Shown: positions 7,049 to 16,047, counted from the first letter of the stretch. The stretch is 64,000 nt of DNA from Sphingopyxis sp. (GCA_030148985.1 JASBSJ010000033.1:1-64000); one strand, 5' to 3'. Numbers and translations: made by a program. The notes: generated from the sequence alone by a model not told the origin.

Positions 7049-9745
7049 CTACCCGCTGTTCCTGAGTGCAGTCGCGATCGCGTTGATCGTCAGCTGGATG
7101 CCCTCGGCAATGCGCGGGTCGGTCTCGCCCGCCCGGTGCCGCTTCATCAGCTCGATCTGGAGCAGGTTGAGCGGCTCGATATAGGGCAGGCGCAGTCGGA
7201 TCGACGCCTCGAGCGCCGGGTTCTTTTCCAGCAGCCGCGTCTGCCCGGTGATGTCGAGCAATCCGTCATGCGCGCGGTTCCATCCGTCGCGGATGCGGCC
7301 AAAGATCGCGTCATGGCCGTCGACATGCGCGGCAAGCTCGGCGTAGCGCGCGGCGATCCCCATGTCCGATTTCGCCAGCACCATTTCCATATTGCCGAGC
7401 AATGCCGCAAAAAAGGGCCAGCTCGCCGCCATGTCGGCCAGCAGCGCTTTGTCCTCGAACGCGGCAAAACCTTCGCCGGTGCCATACCAGCCCGGCAGCA
7501 TCGCGCGCGCCTGCGCCCAGCTGAACACCCACGGGATCGCGCGCAGATCCTCGATCGCGCTCGATTTGGTGCGGCTCGACGGCCGCGACCCGATCTTCAG
7601 AGTCGCGATCTCGGCGATCGGGGTCATCGCGCGGAAGAAATCTTTGAACGTCGGGGTGTCGTATACCAGCCCGCGATAAGCGGCGAAGGCATTGCCCGAC
7701 AATTGGTCCATGGCGGCGGTAAAGCGCGCCGCATCGGCATCGCTCAACGCTTCGGGCTCAAGGCTCGCGAGCAGGCTCGCCGACACCATTGCTTCCAAAT
7801 TGGTCGCCGCGCTCGCTGCTGTGCCATATTTGGCCGCGATCACTTCGCCCTGCTCGGTGATGCGGATGCGGCCCTGCACCGTGCCCGCGGGCTGGGCGCG
7901 GATCGCGGCAAAGGCGCTGCCGCCGCCGCGCCCGACCGCGCCGCCGCGCCCGTGGAACAATTGCATCGCGGTGTCGGCCTCCTCGAACACGGGGGTCAGC
8001 GCCTGCGACGCCTGATGCAATCCCCAGGTCGAGGTCAGATAGCCGCCGTCCTTGTTGGAGTCGGAATAGCCGATCATCACTTCCTGATGTCCGCGCTGCC
8101 CGATCTGCGGACCGATTTCGGGCATCGCGAAATAGCGCGCCATGATGTCCGGCGCCTTGTCGAGATCGGCGATCGTCTCGAACAGCGGCACGACCATCAG
8201 GTTCGATTTCCCCGCCGCGTCGCCGCTGCGCCACAGCCCGGCCTCGCGCGCGAGGACATGGACTTCGAGCAGGTCCGACAGCTCTTGCGCCATGCTGATG
8301 ATCCACTGGCAGATCGCGTCATGGCCCAGCCGCGTCCGCACATCGGCGGCGGCGTGGACGATCGCAAGCTCGCCCGCGGTCTCGTCGCTCCACTGGTGCC
8401 ATGGCGCGGCAAGCGGGCGGTCGCTCGCCAGTTCGGCGGTGAGCAGCGCGACGCGCGCCTCCTCATCCAGCGCCAGATAGTCGGCGCACACGCCCGAAAC
8501 GCTCAGCAGTTCGGCGAGCACGCGTTCGTGCACCGCGCTGTTCTGCCGCATGTCGAGCGTCGCGAGGTGAAAGCCGAACACTTCGACCGCGCGGATCAGC
8601 CGCCCGAGCGCGCCGATTCCGCCGAACTGCCCCTGGCTGTTTGCCGACAGGCCGTTCGCGATGGTGACGAGGTCGCGGCGGAAATCGGCGGGGTTGGCGT
8701 AGGGCGCGCCGACCAGTGCCGATGGGCGCGGCGGTGCCTTGCCGACGATCTGCGTATAAGTCGCGCACAGCCGCGCATAAATCCCCGACAACGCGCGGCG
8801 ATAGGGTTCGTCGCGGCGGCTCGGCGCCGTGTCGCCGCTCGCCTCGGCCAGCGCCTCGACCGCATCGGGCACGGCGGCCAGGCTCGCCGACACCGACAGT
8901 TCGGCGCCGAGGTGATGGACCGCGTCGATATAATGGCCGAGCACCGCCGCCGCATTGCGCGCGGTCGCGTGTTGCATCGTCTCGGCGGTAACGAACGGAT
9001 TGCCGTCGCGGTCGCCGCCGATCCAGCTGCCGACGCGCAGGAAACTCGCCGGGCGCTGCCCCAACTCGGCTTCCCAGCGCGCATAGAGCTTCGGCACCAC
9101 GGGCAGGAAGACGTCGCGCAGATAGGTCAGCGCATTGTCGATCTCGTCGGCGACGAACAATTTTTCGGTGCGCAGCGGACGCGTCTGCCACAGCAGGACG
9201 ATCTGCCGCCGGATCGCCTCTTCGACGACGTCGCCCTCGGACGTCTCGTCGACGCCGGAGTCGCGCAGCAGCATCAGCTCGGCGATGCGGTTCTTGTGGT
9301 CGAGCATCGACTTGCGCCGTACCTCGGTCGGATGTGCGGTCAGCACCGGCGCGACGAGCGAGGCGCCGAGCAGCGCCGCGATGGCGTCGCTATCGATCCC
9401 GTCGCCCTTCAGCTTGTCGATTGCTGCCGCAACCGTCGCCTCGGGCTCGGCGGCCACCCCCTGCCGGTCCTCGGCCAGGTTGGCGAGCATCGAGAACAGC
9501 ATGAAGCCGCGGACGAACGCGATGGTATCGTCGAGGCTCAGCGCGTCGAGCCCGGGGTCGATCGCTTCGGCCCCCGCGATGCCGCGGTGCCGGTCGACGC
9601 TCGACGAGCGGATATATTCGGTCTGGCGGAACAATTTGTCGCCGCCATAGGCGCGAATGACGTCGCCGAGGATACGCCCCAAATAGCGGATGTCGGGATT
9701 TTGCGAGATCTGGATAGGCGGGCCCATGGGCCCAGCTTGCTGCAC
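7049..9745 (-). CDS. ppc: Phosphoenolpyruvate carboxylase
   Basis: 898 residues, normal length for the bacterial enzyme that adds bicarbonate to PEP to form oxaloacetate and refill the TCA cycle. The active-site region with A-H-P-T-E-V-R-R near residue 140, the glycine-rich F-H-G-R-G-G-A-V-G-R-G-G-G motif in the central part and the Q-G-E-V segment are present. The C-terminus ends R-N-S-G rather than the usual R-N-T-G. It lies 47 nt downstream of the YbaY-like gene in the same direction, separated by a perfect palindrome. An alternative start is the ATG 18 nt further in (MGPPIQ). Confidence 0.97.
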   Translation of the reverse strand: MQQAGPMGPPIQISQNPDIRYLGRILGDVIRAYGGDKLFRQTEYIRSSSVDRHRGIAGAEAIDPGLDALSLDDTIAFVRGFMLFSMLANLAEDRQGVAAEPEATVAAAIDKLKGDGIDSDAIAALLGASLVAPVLTAHPTEVRRKSMLDHKNRIAELMLLRDSGVDETSEGDVVEEAIRRQIVLLWQTRPLRTEKLFVADEIDNALTYLRDVFLPVVPKLYARWEAELGQRPASFLRVGSWIGGDRDGNPFVTAETMQHATARNAAAVLGHYIDAVHHLGAELSVSASLAAVPDAVEALAEASGDTAPSRRDEPYRRALSGIYARLCATYTQIVGKAPPRPSALVGAPYANPADFRRDLVTIANGLSANSQGQFGGIGALGRLIRAVEVFGFHLATLDMRQNSAVHERVLAELLSVSGVCADYLALDEEARVALLTAELASDRPLAAPWHQWSDETAGELAIVHAAADVRTRLGHDAICQWIISMAQELSDLLEVHVLAREAGLWRSGDAAGKSNLMVVPLFETIADLDKAPDIMARYFAMPEIGPQIGQRGHQEVMIGYSDSNKDGGYLTSTWGLHQASQALTPVFEEADTAMQLFHGRGGAVGRGGGSAFAAIRAQPAGTVQGRIRITEQGEVIAAKYGTAASAATNLEAMVSASLLASLEPEALSDADAARFTAAMDQLSGNAFAAYRGLVYDTPTFKDFFRAMTPIAEIATLKIGSRPSSRTKSSAIEDLRAIPWVFSWAQARAMLPGWYGTGEGFAAFEDKALLADMAASWPFFAALLGNMEMVLAKSDMGIAARYAELAAHVDGHDAIFGRIRDGWNRAHDGLLDITGQTRLLEKNPALEASIRLRLPYIEPLNLLQIELMKRHRAGETDPRIAEGIQLTINAIATALRNSG

Positions 9746-9763
9746 GTGCGAAGGTGCAGGGTC

Positions 9764-9789
9764 AAGCCGCGCATAGCTATGCGCGGCTT
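9764..9789. terminator. Perfect 26-bp palindrome between two genes
   Basis: Two 13-bp arms meet with no spacer (9764-9776 and 9777-9789), 3 nt past the stop of the leftward lipoprotein gene and 18 nt before the ppc start. There is no strong T-run, so it could be a weak terminator or an mRNA-stabilising hairpin rather than a classic intrinsic terminator. Confidence 0.45.
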
Positions 9790-9792
9790 ATA

Positions 9793-10215
9793 TCAGTTCG
9801 TCTTGACGAGGGTCAGCATGCCCATATCGATCGTGCGCCGACCGTCGAACGCAACAGAGTTGCGCGTGTCGGTGATGAACATCAGCTTGCCCGTCGCATC
9901 GGTGATCCGCGCCGAAACCGCATAGCTGTGGCGCGGGTCGAGCGGGCGTTGGTCGACCGTCATCGTGAAGGCAAAGGGCACCTGCCGCCCGTCGGCGGTG
10001 AACGATTGCCGCGCGAGCGTTTTTGACGGCGCATCCATCAGACTGACGTCGGCAAGCGTGATTTCGACCTGTGCCGTCGGCGGCAATGCGATGCGCTCGC
10101 GATAGGTGATGCTGCCGGTGACCGACACGGGCTGCTCGGCCGGCGTGGTCGCGCAGGCGGCAAGCAACGGTGCGGCGATCGCACTTGCGGCGAGGATGCG
10201 AGTGATGCGAACCAT
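9793..10215 (-). CDS. YbaY-type lipoprotein
   Basis: 140 residues. The start at 10215 is chosen because GGAGGA lies about 8 nt upstream and because it opens a clean lipoprotein signal with lipobox L-L-A-A-C (cysteine at about residue 19). The mature part has the pattern of the YbaY/YscW-like family: V-T-G-S-I-T-Y-R-E-R-I-A-L-P-P near residues 30-45, then V-E-I-T-L-A-D-V-S and a final I-D-M-G-M-L-T-L. Such proteins are envelope-anchored beta-rich lipoproteins of undefined role. It is transcribed toward ppc. Confidence 0.8.
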   Translation of the reverse strand: MVRITRILAASAIAAPLLAACATTPAEQPVSVTGSITYRERIALPPTAQVEITLADVSLMDAPSKTLARQSFTADGRQVPFAFTMTVDQRPLDPRHSYAVSARITDATGKLMFITDTRNSVAFDGRRTIDMGMLTLVKTN

Positions 10216-10297
10216 GATATTCCTCCGTTTGCGATGGTTGGCGAGGCGCCTAATGCCATCGAGGTGAACCCATGCTGTCGCACCCGCTGCGCCGCTA

Positions 10298-10864
10298 TCA
10301 GCCTTCGAGTTCGACATCCCAATACAGCCAGTCGATCCAGCTCGTATGGAGATAGTTCGGCGGGAAGGCGCGGCCATTGTCCTGCAACTGCCAGCTCGTC
10401 GGTCGCCAGGGTTGGCGATAGAGCGGCATATGCGCCTGTTGCGGCGTGCGGCCGCCTTTTTTCAGGTTGCATGGGGCGCAGGCGGTCGCAACATTTTCCC
10501 ATGTCGTGCGGCCGCCGAGGCGGCGCGGCACGACATGATCGAAGGTCAAATCCTTTCCCGACCCGCAATATTGGCACGCGAAACGGTCGCGCAGGAACAG
10601 GTTGAAGCGGGTGAACGCGGGATGCTCCGACGGCTTCACATATTGGCGCAGCGCAATGACGCTGGGGATCGGCATCGTCCGTGTCGGCGAATGAATCTCG
10701 CGCTCGTAATTTTCGACGATGGTAACGCGGTCGAGGAACACCGCCTTCACCGCTGTCTGCCAGGGCCAGAGGCTCAAGGGGTAATAGCTCAGCGGCGTAT
10801 AGTCTGCGTTGAGGACGAGGGCCGGACAGCTATCGGGATGCCGGGCAAGATCGGGATGGAACAT
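10298..10864 (-). CDS. HNH endonuclease family protein
   Basis: 188 residues from the ATG at 10864; an earlier in-frame ATG at 10945 would add 27 residues of unlikely composition. The C-x-x-C pair (CQYCG), the D-H-V-V-P-R histidine motif and the downstream C-x-x-C-N (CAPCN) form a zinc-bound HNH fold at about residues 95-140. Many proteobacteria carry this stand-alone HNH protein as a chromosomal housekeeping gene. Its DNA target and role are unknown. No methylase or restriction partner is adjacent. Confidence 0.85.
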   Translation of the reverse strand: MFHPDLARHPDSCPALVLNADYTPLSYYPLSLWPWQTAVKAVFLDRVTIVENYEREIHSPTRTMPIPSVIALRQYVKPSEHPAFTRFNLFLRDRFACQYCGSGKDLTFDHVVPRRLGGRTTWENVATACAPCNLKKGGRTPQQAHMPLYRQPWRPTSWQLQDNGRAFPPNYLHTSWIDWLYWDVELEG

Positions 10865-11028
10865 GGCTTGGTAACGCTGCCCCCTTTGATCGCGGGATGG
10901 CGCGCCACTGCCGTTCCTGCATGACACCATCATTACATGCCGCATCAGATTCTGACGTCAAGGGGGCTTATGCCCGCAAGATATGGAATGATTGCCTTTG
11001 ACTCCCCACAGCATATGGATTCATTGCC

Positions 11029-11886
11029 ATGACGATGCTGACCCGTTTCGCTCCGAGTCCGACCGGCGAGTTGCACCTCGGCCACGCTTATAGCGCGGTT
11101 CTGGCGCATGAAGCGGCGCGCGCGGCGGGCGGGTCTTTCCTGCTCCGTATCGACGATATCGACGGCAGCCGCTCGCGGGAGGAGTTTGTGGATGCTTCGC
11201 TCGCGGATCTCGCCTGGCTCGGGCTAGACTGGGACGGCGATCCGGTGCGCCAGTCGTCGCGGCTCGGCGATTATGCGGCGGCGCTCGACAGGCTGCGGCA
11301 CCAAGGCCTCGTCTATCCATGCTTCTGCACGCGCGCCGACATCGCGGCGAGCCTTTCGGCGCCGCATGGGCCGTCCGGCGCGCTGTATCCGGGCACCTGC
11401 CGTAATCTGCCGGAGTCGACGCGCGCGCGCCGGATGGCGGTCGAAGCGCATTGCTGGCGGCTCGACGCCGCCCGCGCGGTCGGCCGAACGGGCGCGCTGC
11501 GATGGGAAGAGGTTGGGCATGGTGTGCGCATCGCCGATCCACTCGCCCATGGCGATATTGTCCTCGCGCGCAAGGACGCGCCGGCGAGCTACCATCTCGC
11601 GAGCACGCTCGACGACGCCGACATGGGGGTCAGCCACGTCATCCGCGGCGCGGACCTGATCGCATCGACCGACGTCCACCGGCTGCTCCAGGCGCTGCTC
11701 GACCTGCCGACCCCGCTTTACCGTCACCATGCGCTCGTCTGCGGCCGCGACGGCAAACGGCTGGCAAAACGCGACGCCGCGGCGTCGCTCGCTTCGCTCC
11801 GTGCGGCCGGGATCGACGGGCGCGCGCTCGCCGCCGATTTGGGCGCGGGGCGGCTTCCTACTGGCTATTCGCTGCAAAATCCCTAG
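11029..11886 (+). CDS. gluQ: Glutamyl-Q tRNA(Asp) synthetase
   Basis: 285 residues, a truncated paralogue of glutamyl-tRNA synthetase lacking the anticodon-binding domain. It attaches glutamate to the queuosine base at position 34 of tRNA(Asp). The class I motif HLGH is at residues 16-19, a zinc site is suggested by C-F-C near residue 100 with Y-P-G-T-C downstream, and a KMSKS-like K-R-L-A-K-R-D is near residue 245. A transporter of queuosine precursors is encoded at 21070, so the window holds two queuosine-related genes. The three downstream genes follow closely in the same direction. Confidence 0.93.
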   Translation: MTMLTRFAPSPTGELHLGHAYSAVLAHEAARAAGGSFLLRIDDIDGSRSREEFVDASLADLAWLGLDWDGDPVRQSSRLGDYAAALDRLRHQGLVYPCFCTRADIAASLSAPHGPSGALYPGTCRNLPESTRARRMAVEAHCWRLDAARAVGRTGALRWEEVGHGVRIADPLAHGDIVLARKDAPASYHLASTLDDADMGVSHVIRGADLIASTDVHRLLQALLDLPTPLYRHHALVCGRDGKRLAKRDAAASLASLRAAGIDGRALAADLGAGRLPTGYSLQNP

Positions 11887-11895
11887 ATAGGGGTC

Positions 11896-12120
11896 ATGGA
11901 AATCCTGCTCATCCTTGGCGTCGTGATCGCCGCCGGCTTCGTCCTCTTCTCGCTCGCGCGCGGACTCTTCTATTTCTCGCAAGGGCACAAGGCGCAGGTC
12001 GAGGGCACCGCGCACGAGAATCAGGTGATGCAGAACAAGATGATGATGTCGCGCGTGAAATGGCAGGCGATTACCATCATCCTGCTCGTGCTGATCGGCC
12101 TGTTCGCTGCAGGCAAATAA
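11896..12120 (+). CDS. HIG1-like twin-transmembrane protein
   Basis: 74 residues with two membrane segments (about 3-25 and 53-71) joined by a polar loop rich in K, Q and M with a Q-x-x-M-Q-x-K-M-M-M-x-R pattern. This matches the hypoxia-induced (HIG1) family, small inner-membrane proteins associated with respiratory complexes, notably cytochrome oxidase, in mitochondria and alphaproteobacteria. It starts 9 nt after gluQ and ends 12 nt before the adenosyltransferase gene, so the three are probably cotranscribed. Confidence 0.75.
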   Translation: MEILLILGVVIAAGFVLFSLARGLFYFSQGHKAQVEGTAHENQVMQNKMMMSRVKWQAITIILLVLIGLFAAGK

Positions 12121-12132
12121 GCGCCGCCCGCA

Positions 12133-12714
12133 ATGGTCAAACTGAACACGAGCTACACGCGCACCGGCGACGACGGCACCACCGGGCTGGTCGACGGATC
12201 GCGCATCGCCAAATCGGACGCGCTGATGGCGGCGATCGGCGACGTCGACGAGGCGAATAGCTGGGTCGGCATGGCGGCCGCCGCGCTCGATCCGGCGAGC
12301 GACGAAGCCGCCATGCTCGCGCGCATTCAGAATGAGATGTTCGACCTCGGCGCCGACCTTGCGACGCCGCCCGACATCCAGTTCGGTTTCGGGCCGCACG
12401 ACATGGCGCTGCGCATCGTGCCGAGCCAGATCGCGCGGCTGGAAGATGAGATCGACGGCATGAACGGCGCGCTGGATGCGCTCAAAAGTTTCATCCTGCC
12501 GGGCGGAACCGAAGCGGCGGCGCGGCTGCATCTCGCGCGCGCGGTCACGCGCCGCGCCGAACGCGCCGCCGTGGCGGCGGACGCGGCGCGCGACCTCAAT
12601 CCGCTTGCGCTGGCGTATCTCAACCGCCTGTCGGACCATCTCTTCGTGCTCACGCGGCACATCAATGCCGCGGCGGGCGGCGACATTCTTTGGAAACCCG
12701 GTGCGACACGCTGA
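12133..12714 (+). CDS. Cob(I)yrinic acid a,c-diamide adenosyltransferase, PduO type
   Basis: 193 residues. The N-terminal ATP-binding motif T-R-T-G-D-D-G-T-T-G-L is at about residues 9-19, and the R-x-x-E-R-A-A-V helix near residue 135 carries the conserved cob(I)alamin-site residues. The enzyme transfers the adenosyl group from ATP to cobalamin, giving the coenzyme for methylmalonyl-CoA mutase and related enzymes. It is the third gene of the gluQ run. No other cobalamin gene is in the window. Confidence 0.93.
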   Translation: MVKLNTSYTRTGDDGTTGLVDGSRIAKSDALMAAIGDVDEANSWVGMAAAALDPASDEAAMLARIQNEMFDLGADLATPPDIQFGFGPHDMALRIVPSQIARLEDEIDGMNGALDALKSFILPGGTEAAARLHLARAVTRRAERAAVAADAARDLNPLALAYLNRLSDHLFVLTRHINAAAGGDILWKPGATR

Positions 12715-12750
12715 CCCCGTCGTCGCCCGGCTTCGGTCCGACCGATCTTT

Positions 12751-12765
12751 GTTCTCTAAATGTTC
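12751..12765. promoter_or_regulatory. LexA-type SOS box GTTC-N7-GTTC
   Basis: GTTCTCTAAATGTTC matches the alphaproteobacterial LexA consensus of two direct GTTC repeats spaced by seven bases. It lies 75 to 90 nt upstream of the egtB start codon and 36 nt after the adenosyltransferase stop. A chance match in a GC-rich gap is possible, but the AT-rich centre and C after the first GTTC are typical of real sites. Confidence 0.55.
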
Positions 12766-12840
12766 TAGACTTTCCATCGCGGCGTAACCATAATCTGGGA
12801 CGCAGCGAAACCGAATCGCACCCCGGGGGATTGTCTCATC

Positions 12841-14106
12841 ATGGCTAGCCGCACCGACGCCCAGAATCGCTCCGATCCGATCGAATCGCTGGCATCGCGT
12901 TTCACCGCGACGCGGCATTTGTCGCTCGATCTGGTGGCGCCGCTGTCCGACGCCGATGCCAGCGCCCAGTCGATGCCCGACGCCTCGCCCGCTAAATGGC
13001 ATCTCGCGCACACGACATGGTTTTTTGAAACCTTTGTCCTGCGCGACCATGTGCCGGACTATTGCCTGTTCGACGAACGCTACCCCTTTCTTTTCAACAG
13101 CTATTATGAGGCGGAAGGGCCGCGTCACGCGCGGCCGCACCGCGGCCTGCTGACGCGCCCGGCGCTCGATGAAATCCGCATCTGGCGCGCGCATGTCGAC
13201 GCGGCGGTGTGCGCCGCGCTTCCCGCGCTGCCGCCCGCGGGGCACAAGCTCGTCGAACTCGGTATCCAGCATGAGCAACAGCATCAGGAACTTCTGCTGA
13301 CCGACATCAAGCATCTCTTTGCGCAAAACCCGCTCGGCCCGGCGGTGTGGGAACCGCCGATCGCGAGTGAAGTTGCGCAGTTTTCCGCGATGAAATGGGT
13401 CAAGGGGGGCGAAGGCGTCGTGCCGGTCGGCCACCGCGACGATGGCTTCGCCTTCGACTGCGAAGGCCCGCGCCACCCGGCGTTGCTGGCGCCGCACGCA
13501 CTCGCCAGTCGCCCGGTCAGCAACGGCGAATGGCAGGAATTCATCGCCGATGGCGGCTATCGAACTCCCTCGCTGTGGCTCAGCGACGGCTGGGCGTGGG
13601 TGCAGGGCGAGGCGATCGACGCCCCCGCCTATTGGGATGGCGACCGCCAGTTCACGCTTTCGGGTTGGCAGGCGATCGGCCCAGCCGCACCCGTCACGCA
13701 TGTCAGTTTCTTTGAGGCCGATGCCTTTGCCAGCTGGGCGGGCGCGCGTCTGCCGACCGAGTTTGAATGGGAAGCGGCGGCCGCCGCCTTCGACCCGCAT
13801 GGCGGACAGCAACTCGATGTCGCGGGGCCGGTGCATCCCGCGGCAGTGGCCGATGACGCGGTTCTGCAACAGATGTTCGGCAGCGTGTGGGAATGGACCG
13901 GCAGCGCCTATCGTCCCTATCCCGGCTTTCGCGCCGCACCGGGCGCGGTCGGCGAATATAATGGCAAGTTCATGAGCGGCCAGTTCGTGCTCCGCGGCGG
14001 CAGCTGCGCAACGCCGCGCGGCCATCTGCGCGCCTCCTACCGCAATTTCTTTTACCCCCACCAGCGCTGGCAATTCACCGGCGTGCGGTTAGCCAAGGAT
14101 CTTTGA
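12841..14106 (+). CDS. egtB: Ergothioneine biosynthesis protein EgtB
   Basis: 421 residues, the usual length. An N-terminal DinB-like helical domain is followed by a C-terminal formylglycine-generating-enzyme-like domain from about residue 185. The iron-binding three-histidine set is visible: His54 in K-W-H-L-A-H, and His144 and His148 in H-E-Q-Q-H-Q-E. The enzyme is a non-haem iron sulfoxide synthase joining a thiol donor (cysteine or gamma-glutamylcysteine) to trimethylhistidine with oxygen. It sits 1 nt upstream of egtD. The thiol donor cannot be assigned with certainty, but no egtA or egtC is in the window. Confidence 0.93.
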   Translation: MASRTDAQNRSDPIESLASRFTATRHLSLDLVAPLSDADASAQSMPDASPAKWHLAHTTWFFETFVLRDHVPDYCLFDERYPFLFNSYYEAEGPRHARPHRGLLTRPALDEIRIWRAHVDAAVCAALPALPPAGHKLVELGIQHEQQHQELLLTDIKHLFAQNPLGPAVWEPPIASEVAQFSAMKWVKGGEGVVPVGHRDDGFAFDCEGPRHPALLAPHALASRPVSNGEWQEFIADGGYRTPSLWLSDGWAWVQGEAIDAPAYWDGDRQFTLSGWQAIGPAAPVTHVSFFEADAFASWAGARLPTEFEWEAAAAAFDPHGGQQLDVAGPVHPAAVADDAVLQQMFGSVWEWTGSAYRPYPGFRAAPGAVGEYNGKFMSGQFVLRGGSCATPRGHLRASYRNFFYPHQRWQFTGVRLAKDL

Positions 14107-14107
14107 C

Positions 14108-15094
14108 ATGGGCGTAGTGCGTCAACTTCGGCAGATCGACGCCGATGCCGCGGGGGTCGACATCGCCTTTCGTGCCGATGTTCATGCGGGGCTGGCGCAG
14201 CAGCAAAAGGCGATTCCGGCGCGCTGGTTTTACGATGCGACGGGCTCTGCCTTGTTCGAGGATATTACGGCGCTCCCTGAATATTATCCGACGCGCAGCG
14301 AAACCGACCTGCTGACCCGCCACGCCGCCGACATGGCGTCGGCGATCGGGCCGGGGCGTGCGGTGATCGAACTCGGATCGGGCAGCTCGACGAAGACCCC
14401 GCTGCTGCTCGACGCGATTGCGCCTGCCGCTTATGTCCCGGTCGATATTTCGGGGGATTTCCTGCGCGACAGTGCGCTGGCGCTCGCCCGGCGTTTTCCG
14501 GGACTGCCGATCTACCCGGTCGAGGCCGACTTTACCCAGCGCGTCGAATTGCCGCGCGAAATCGTCGATCAGCCGAAACTCGGTTTTTTCCCGGGCAGCA
14601 CGATCGGCAATATGGTTGCGCGCACCGCGATCGACCTGCTCCGCAATTGGCGCTGCGCGCTTGGTGAAGGGTCGCTGCTGCTGATCGGCATTGACCGGAT
14701 CAAGGATGTCGCGACGCTCGAACTGGCCTATGACGACCCCGCGGGCGTGACGGCAGCGTTCAACCTCAACCTGCTCGAACGCATCAACCGCGAACTGGGC
14801 GGCGATATCGCGGTCGAGAATTTCGCCCATCGCGCGGTCTGGGACGAGGTTCATGCGCGCATCGAAATGCATCTGGTCGCGGCGTGCGACATGGACTTCA
14901 CGGTCGACGGCCGCGCCTATCATATGGCCGCAGGTGAAACGATCCATAGCGAGAACAGCCATAAATATGGTCCGCGCGACGCCAATTTGTTGCTTCGCGC
15001 ATCGGGCTGGACGCCGATTGCGACCTGGGACGACGCCGATCCCGCTTTCGCTCTGATCCTGGCCGAGGCAACGCCCTTCCGCTCCGCTCCCTGA
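14108..15094 (+). CDS. egtD: L-histidine N-alpha-methyltransferase EgtD
   Basis: 328 residues with the SAM-binding motif E-L-G-S-G-S-S-T-K-T near residues 81-90, the Y-Y-P-T-R-S-E-T segment before it, and F-P-G-S-T-I-G-N downstream. It trimethylates histidine to hercynine, the substrate of EgtB. The start codon lies 1 nt after the egtB stop, a tight operon. No egtE-like lyase is next to it, so the last C-S bond cleavage is encoded elsewhere or is spontaneous. Confidence 0.93.
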   Translation: MGVVRQLRQIDADAAGVDIAFRADVHAGLAQQQKAIPARWFYDATGSALFEDITALPEYYPTRSETDLLTRHAADMASAIGPGRAVIELGSGSSTKTPLLLDAIAPAAYVPVDISGDFLRDSALALARRFPGLPIYPVEADFTQRVELPREIVDQPKLGFFPGSTIGNMVARTAIDLLRNWRCALGEGSLLLIGIDRIKDVATLELAYDDPAGVTAAFNLNLLERINRELGGDIAVENFAHRAVWDEVHARIEMHLVAACDMDFTVDGRAYHMAAGETIHSENSHKYGPRDANLLLRASGWTPIATWDDADPAFALILAEATPFRSAP

Positions 15095-15180
15095 CCCGCG
15101 AGAGCGCCGCGCACGGCTCTTGACGGCGGAGACCCAGGGCGTAGGGCCACAGCCACGGGTTTTCAGCGAAAGGGCAATAT

Positions 15181-16047
15181 ATGATCGTCGGCGTCATCGG
15201 GGCGGGGCAAATGGGCGCGGGCATTGCGCAGGTATCGGCGGGTGCGGGCCACGACGTGCTGCTGTCCGACATCGACCTCGCGCGCGCCGAGGCAGGGAAG
15301 GCGGGCATCGCCAAGGCGCTCGGGCGCCTGGTGGCAAAGGAAAAGATCGGCCAGGCCGACGCCGACGCTTTGCTGGGCCGGATTACAGCTGTCGCCGATC
15401 ACGCCGCGTTCGCGCCCGCCGACCTGGTGGTCGAGGCAGCGACCGAGCGGGAAGAGATCAAGCGCGCGATCTTTGCCAGCGTGGGGCAGCATCTGTCGGC
15501 AACCGCAATTCTTGCCAGCAACACCAGCTCGATCCCGATCACTCGGCTTGCCCAGGCCGCACCCGATCCGGCGCGCTTCATCGGCGTCCATTTCTTCAAC
15601 CCCGTGCCGGTCATGGGGCTGATCGAACTGATCCGCGGTCTCGCGACCAGCGACGATACGCTCGCCAAGGTCGAAGCCTATGGCCGCGGTCTCGGCAAGG
15701 AAATCGTCCACGCCAACGACGCGCCAGGGTTCATCGTCAACCGCGTGCTGATGCCGATGATCAACGAAGCGGTCTTTGCGCTCGGCGAAGGCGTCGCGAC
15801 GATGCAGGACATCGACGCCGGCTGCCGTCTCGGGCTCAATCACCCGATGGGACCGATCACGCTCGCCGACTTCATCGGACTCGACACCTGCCTCGAAATC
15901 ATCCGCGTGCTGCAATCGGGCACCGGCGATCCCAAATTCCGTCCCGCGCCGCTGCTCGTCCAATATGTCGAGGCGGGCTGGCTCGGCAAAAAGGCCGGGC
16001 GCGGCTTCTATGACTGGACCGGCCCCGAACCCGTCCCGACGCGGTGA
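15181..16047 (+). CDS. 3-hydroxybutyryl-CoA dehydrogenase
   Basis: 288 residues, typical for the monofunctional enzyme. The NAD-binding G-A-G-Q-M-G-A-G-I-A is at residues 7-16; the S-N-T-S-S motif near residue 117 and catalytic H-F-F-N-P-V near residues 138-143 follow; the C-terminal domain carries the usual P-G-F-I-V-N-R and G-R-G-F-Y-D-W segments. It oxidises 3-hydroxyacyl-CoA to 3-oxoacyl-CoA in beta-oxidation or butanoate metabolism. It follows egtD by 86 nt in the same direction but is not functionally linked to it. Confidence 0.92.
   Translation: MIVGVIGAGQMGAGIAQVSAGAGHDVLLSDIDLARAEAGKAGIAKALGRLVAKEKIGQADADALLGRITAVADHAAFAPADLVVEAATEREEIKRAIFASVGQHLSATAILASNTSSIPITRLAQAAPDPARFIGVHFFNPVPVMGLIELIRGLATSDDTLAKVEAYGRGLGKEIVHANDAPGFIVNRVLMPMINEAVFALGEGVATMQDIDAGCRLGLNHPMGPITLADFIGLDTCLEIIRVLQSGTGDPKFRPAPLLVQYVEAGWLGKKAGRGFYDWTGPEPVPTR

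Noticed and set aside
6908-9925. A 1005-codon open frame on the plus strand opposite ppc
   Set aside because: The high GC content makes stop codons rare on the opposite strand. The translation is Arg/Ala-rich with no domain, while ppc on the minus strand is unmistakable.
11224-14073. A 949-codon frame opposite gluQ, cobalamin adenosyltransferase and egtB
   Set aside because: It spans four recognisable plus-strand genes and reads through their intergenic gaps, so it cannot be a real gene.
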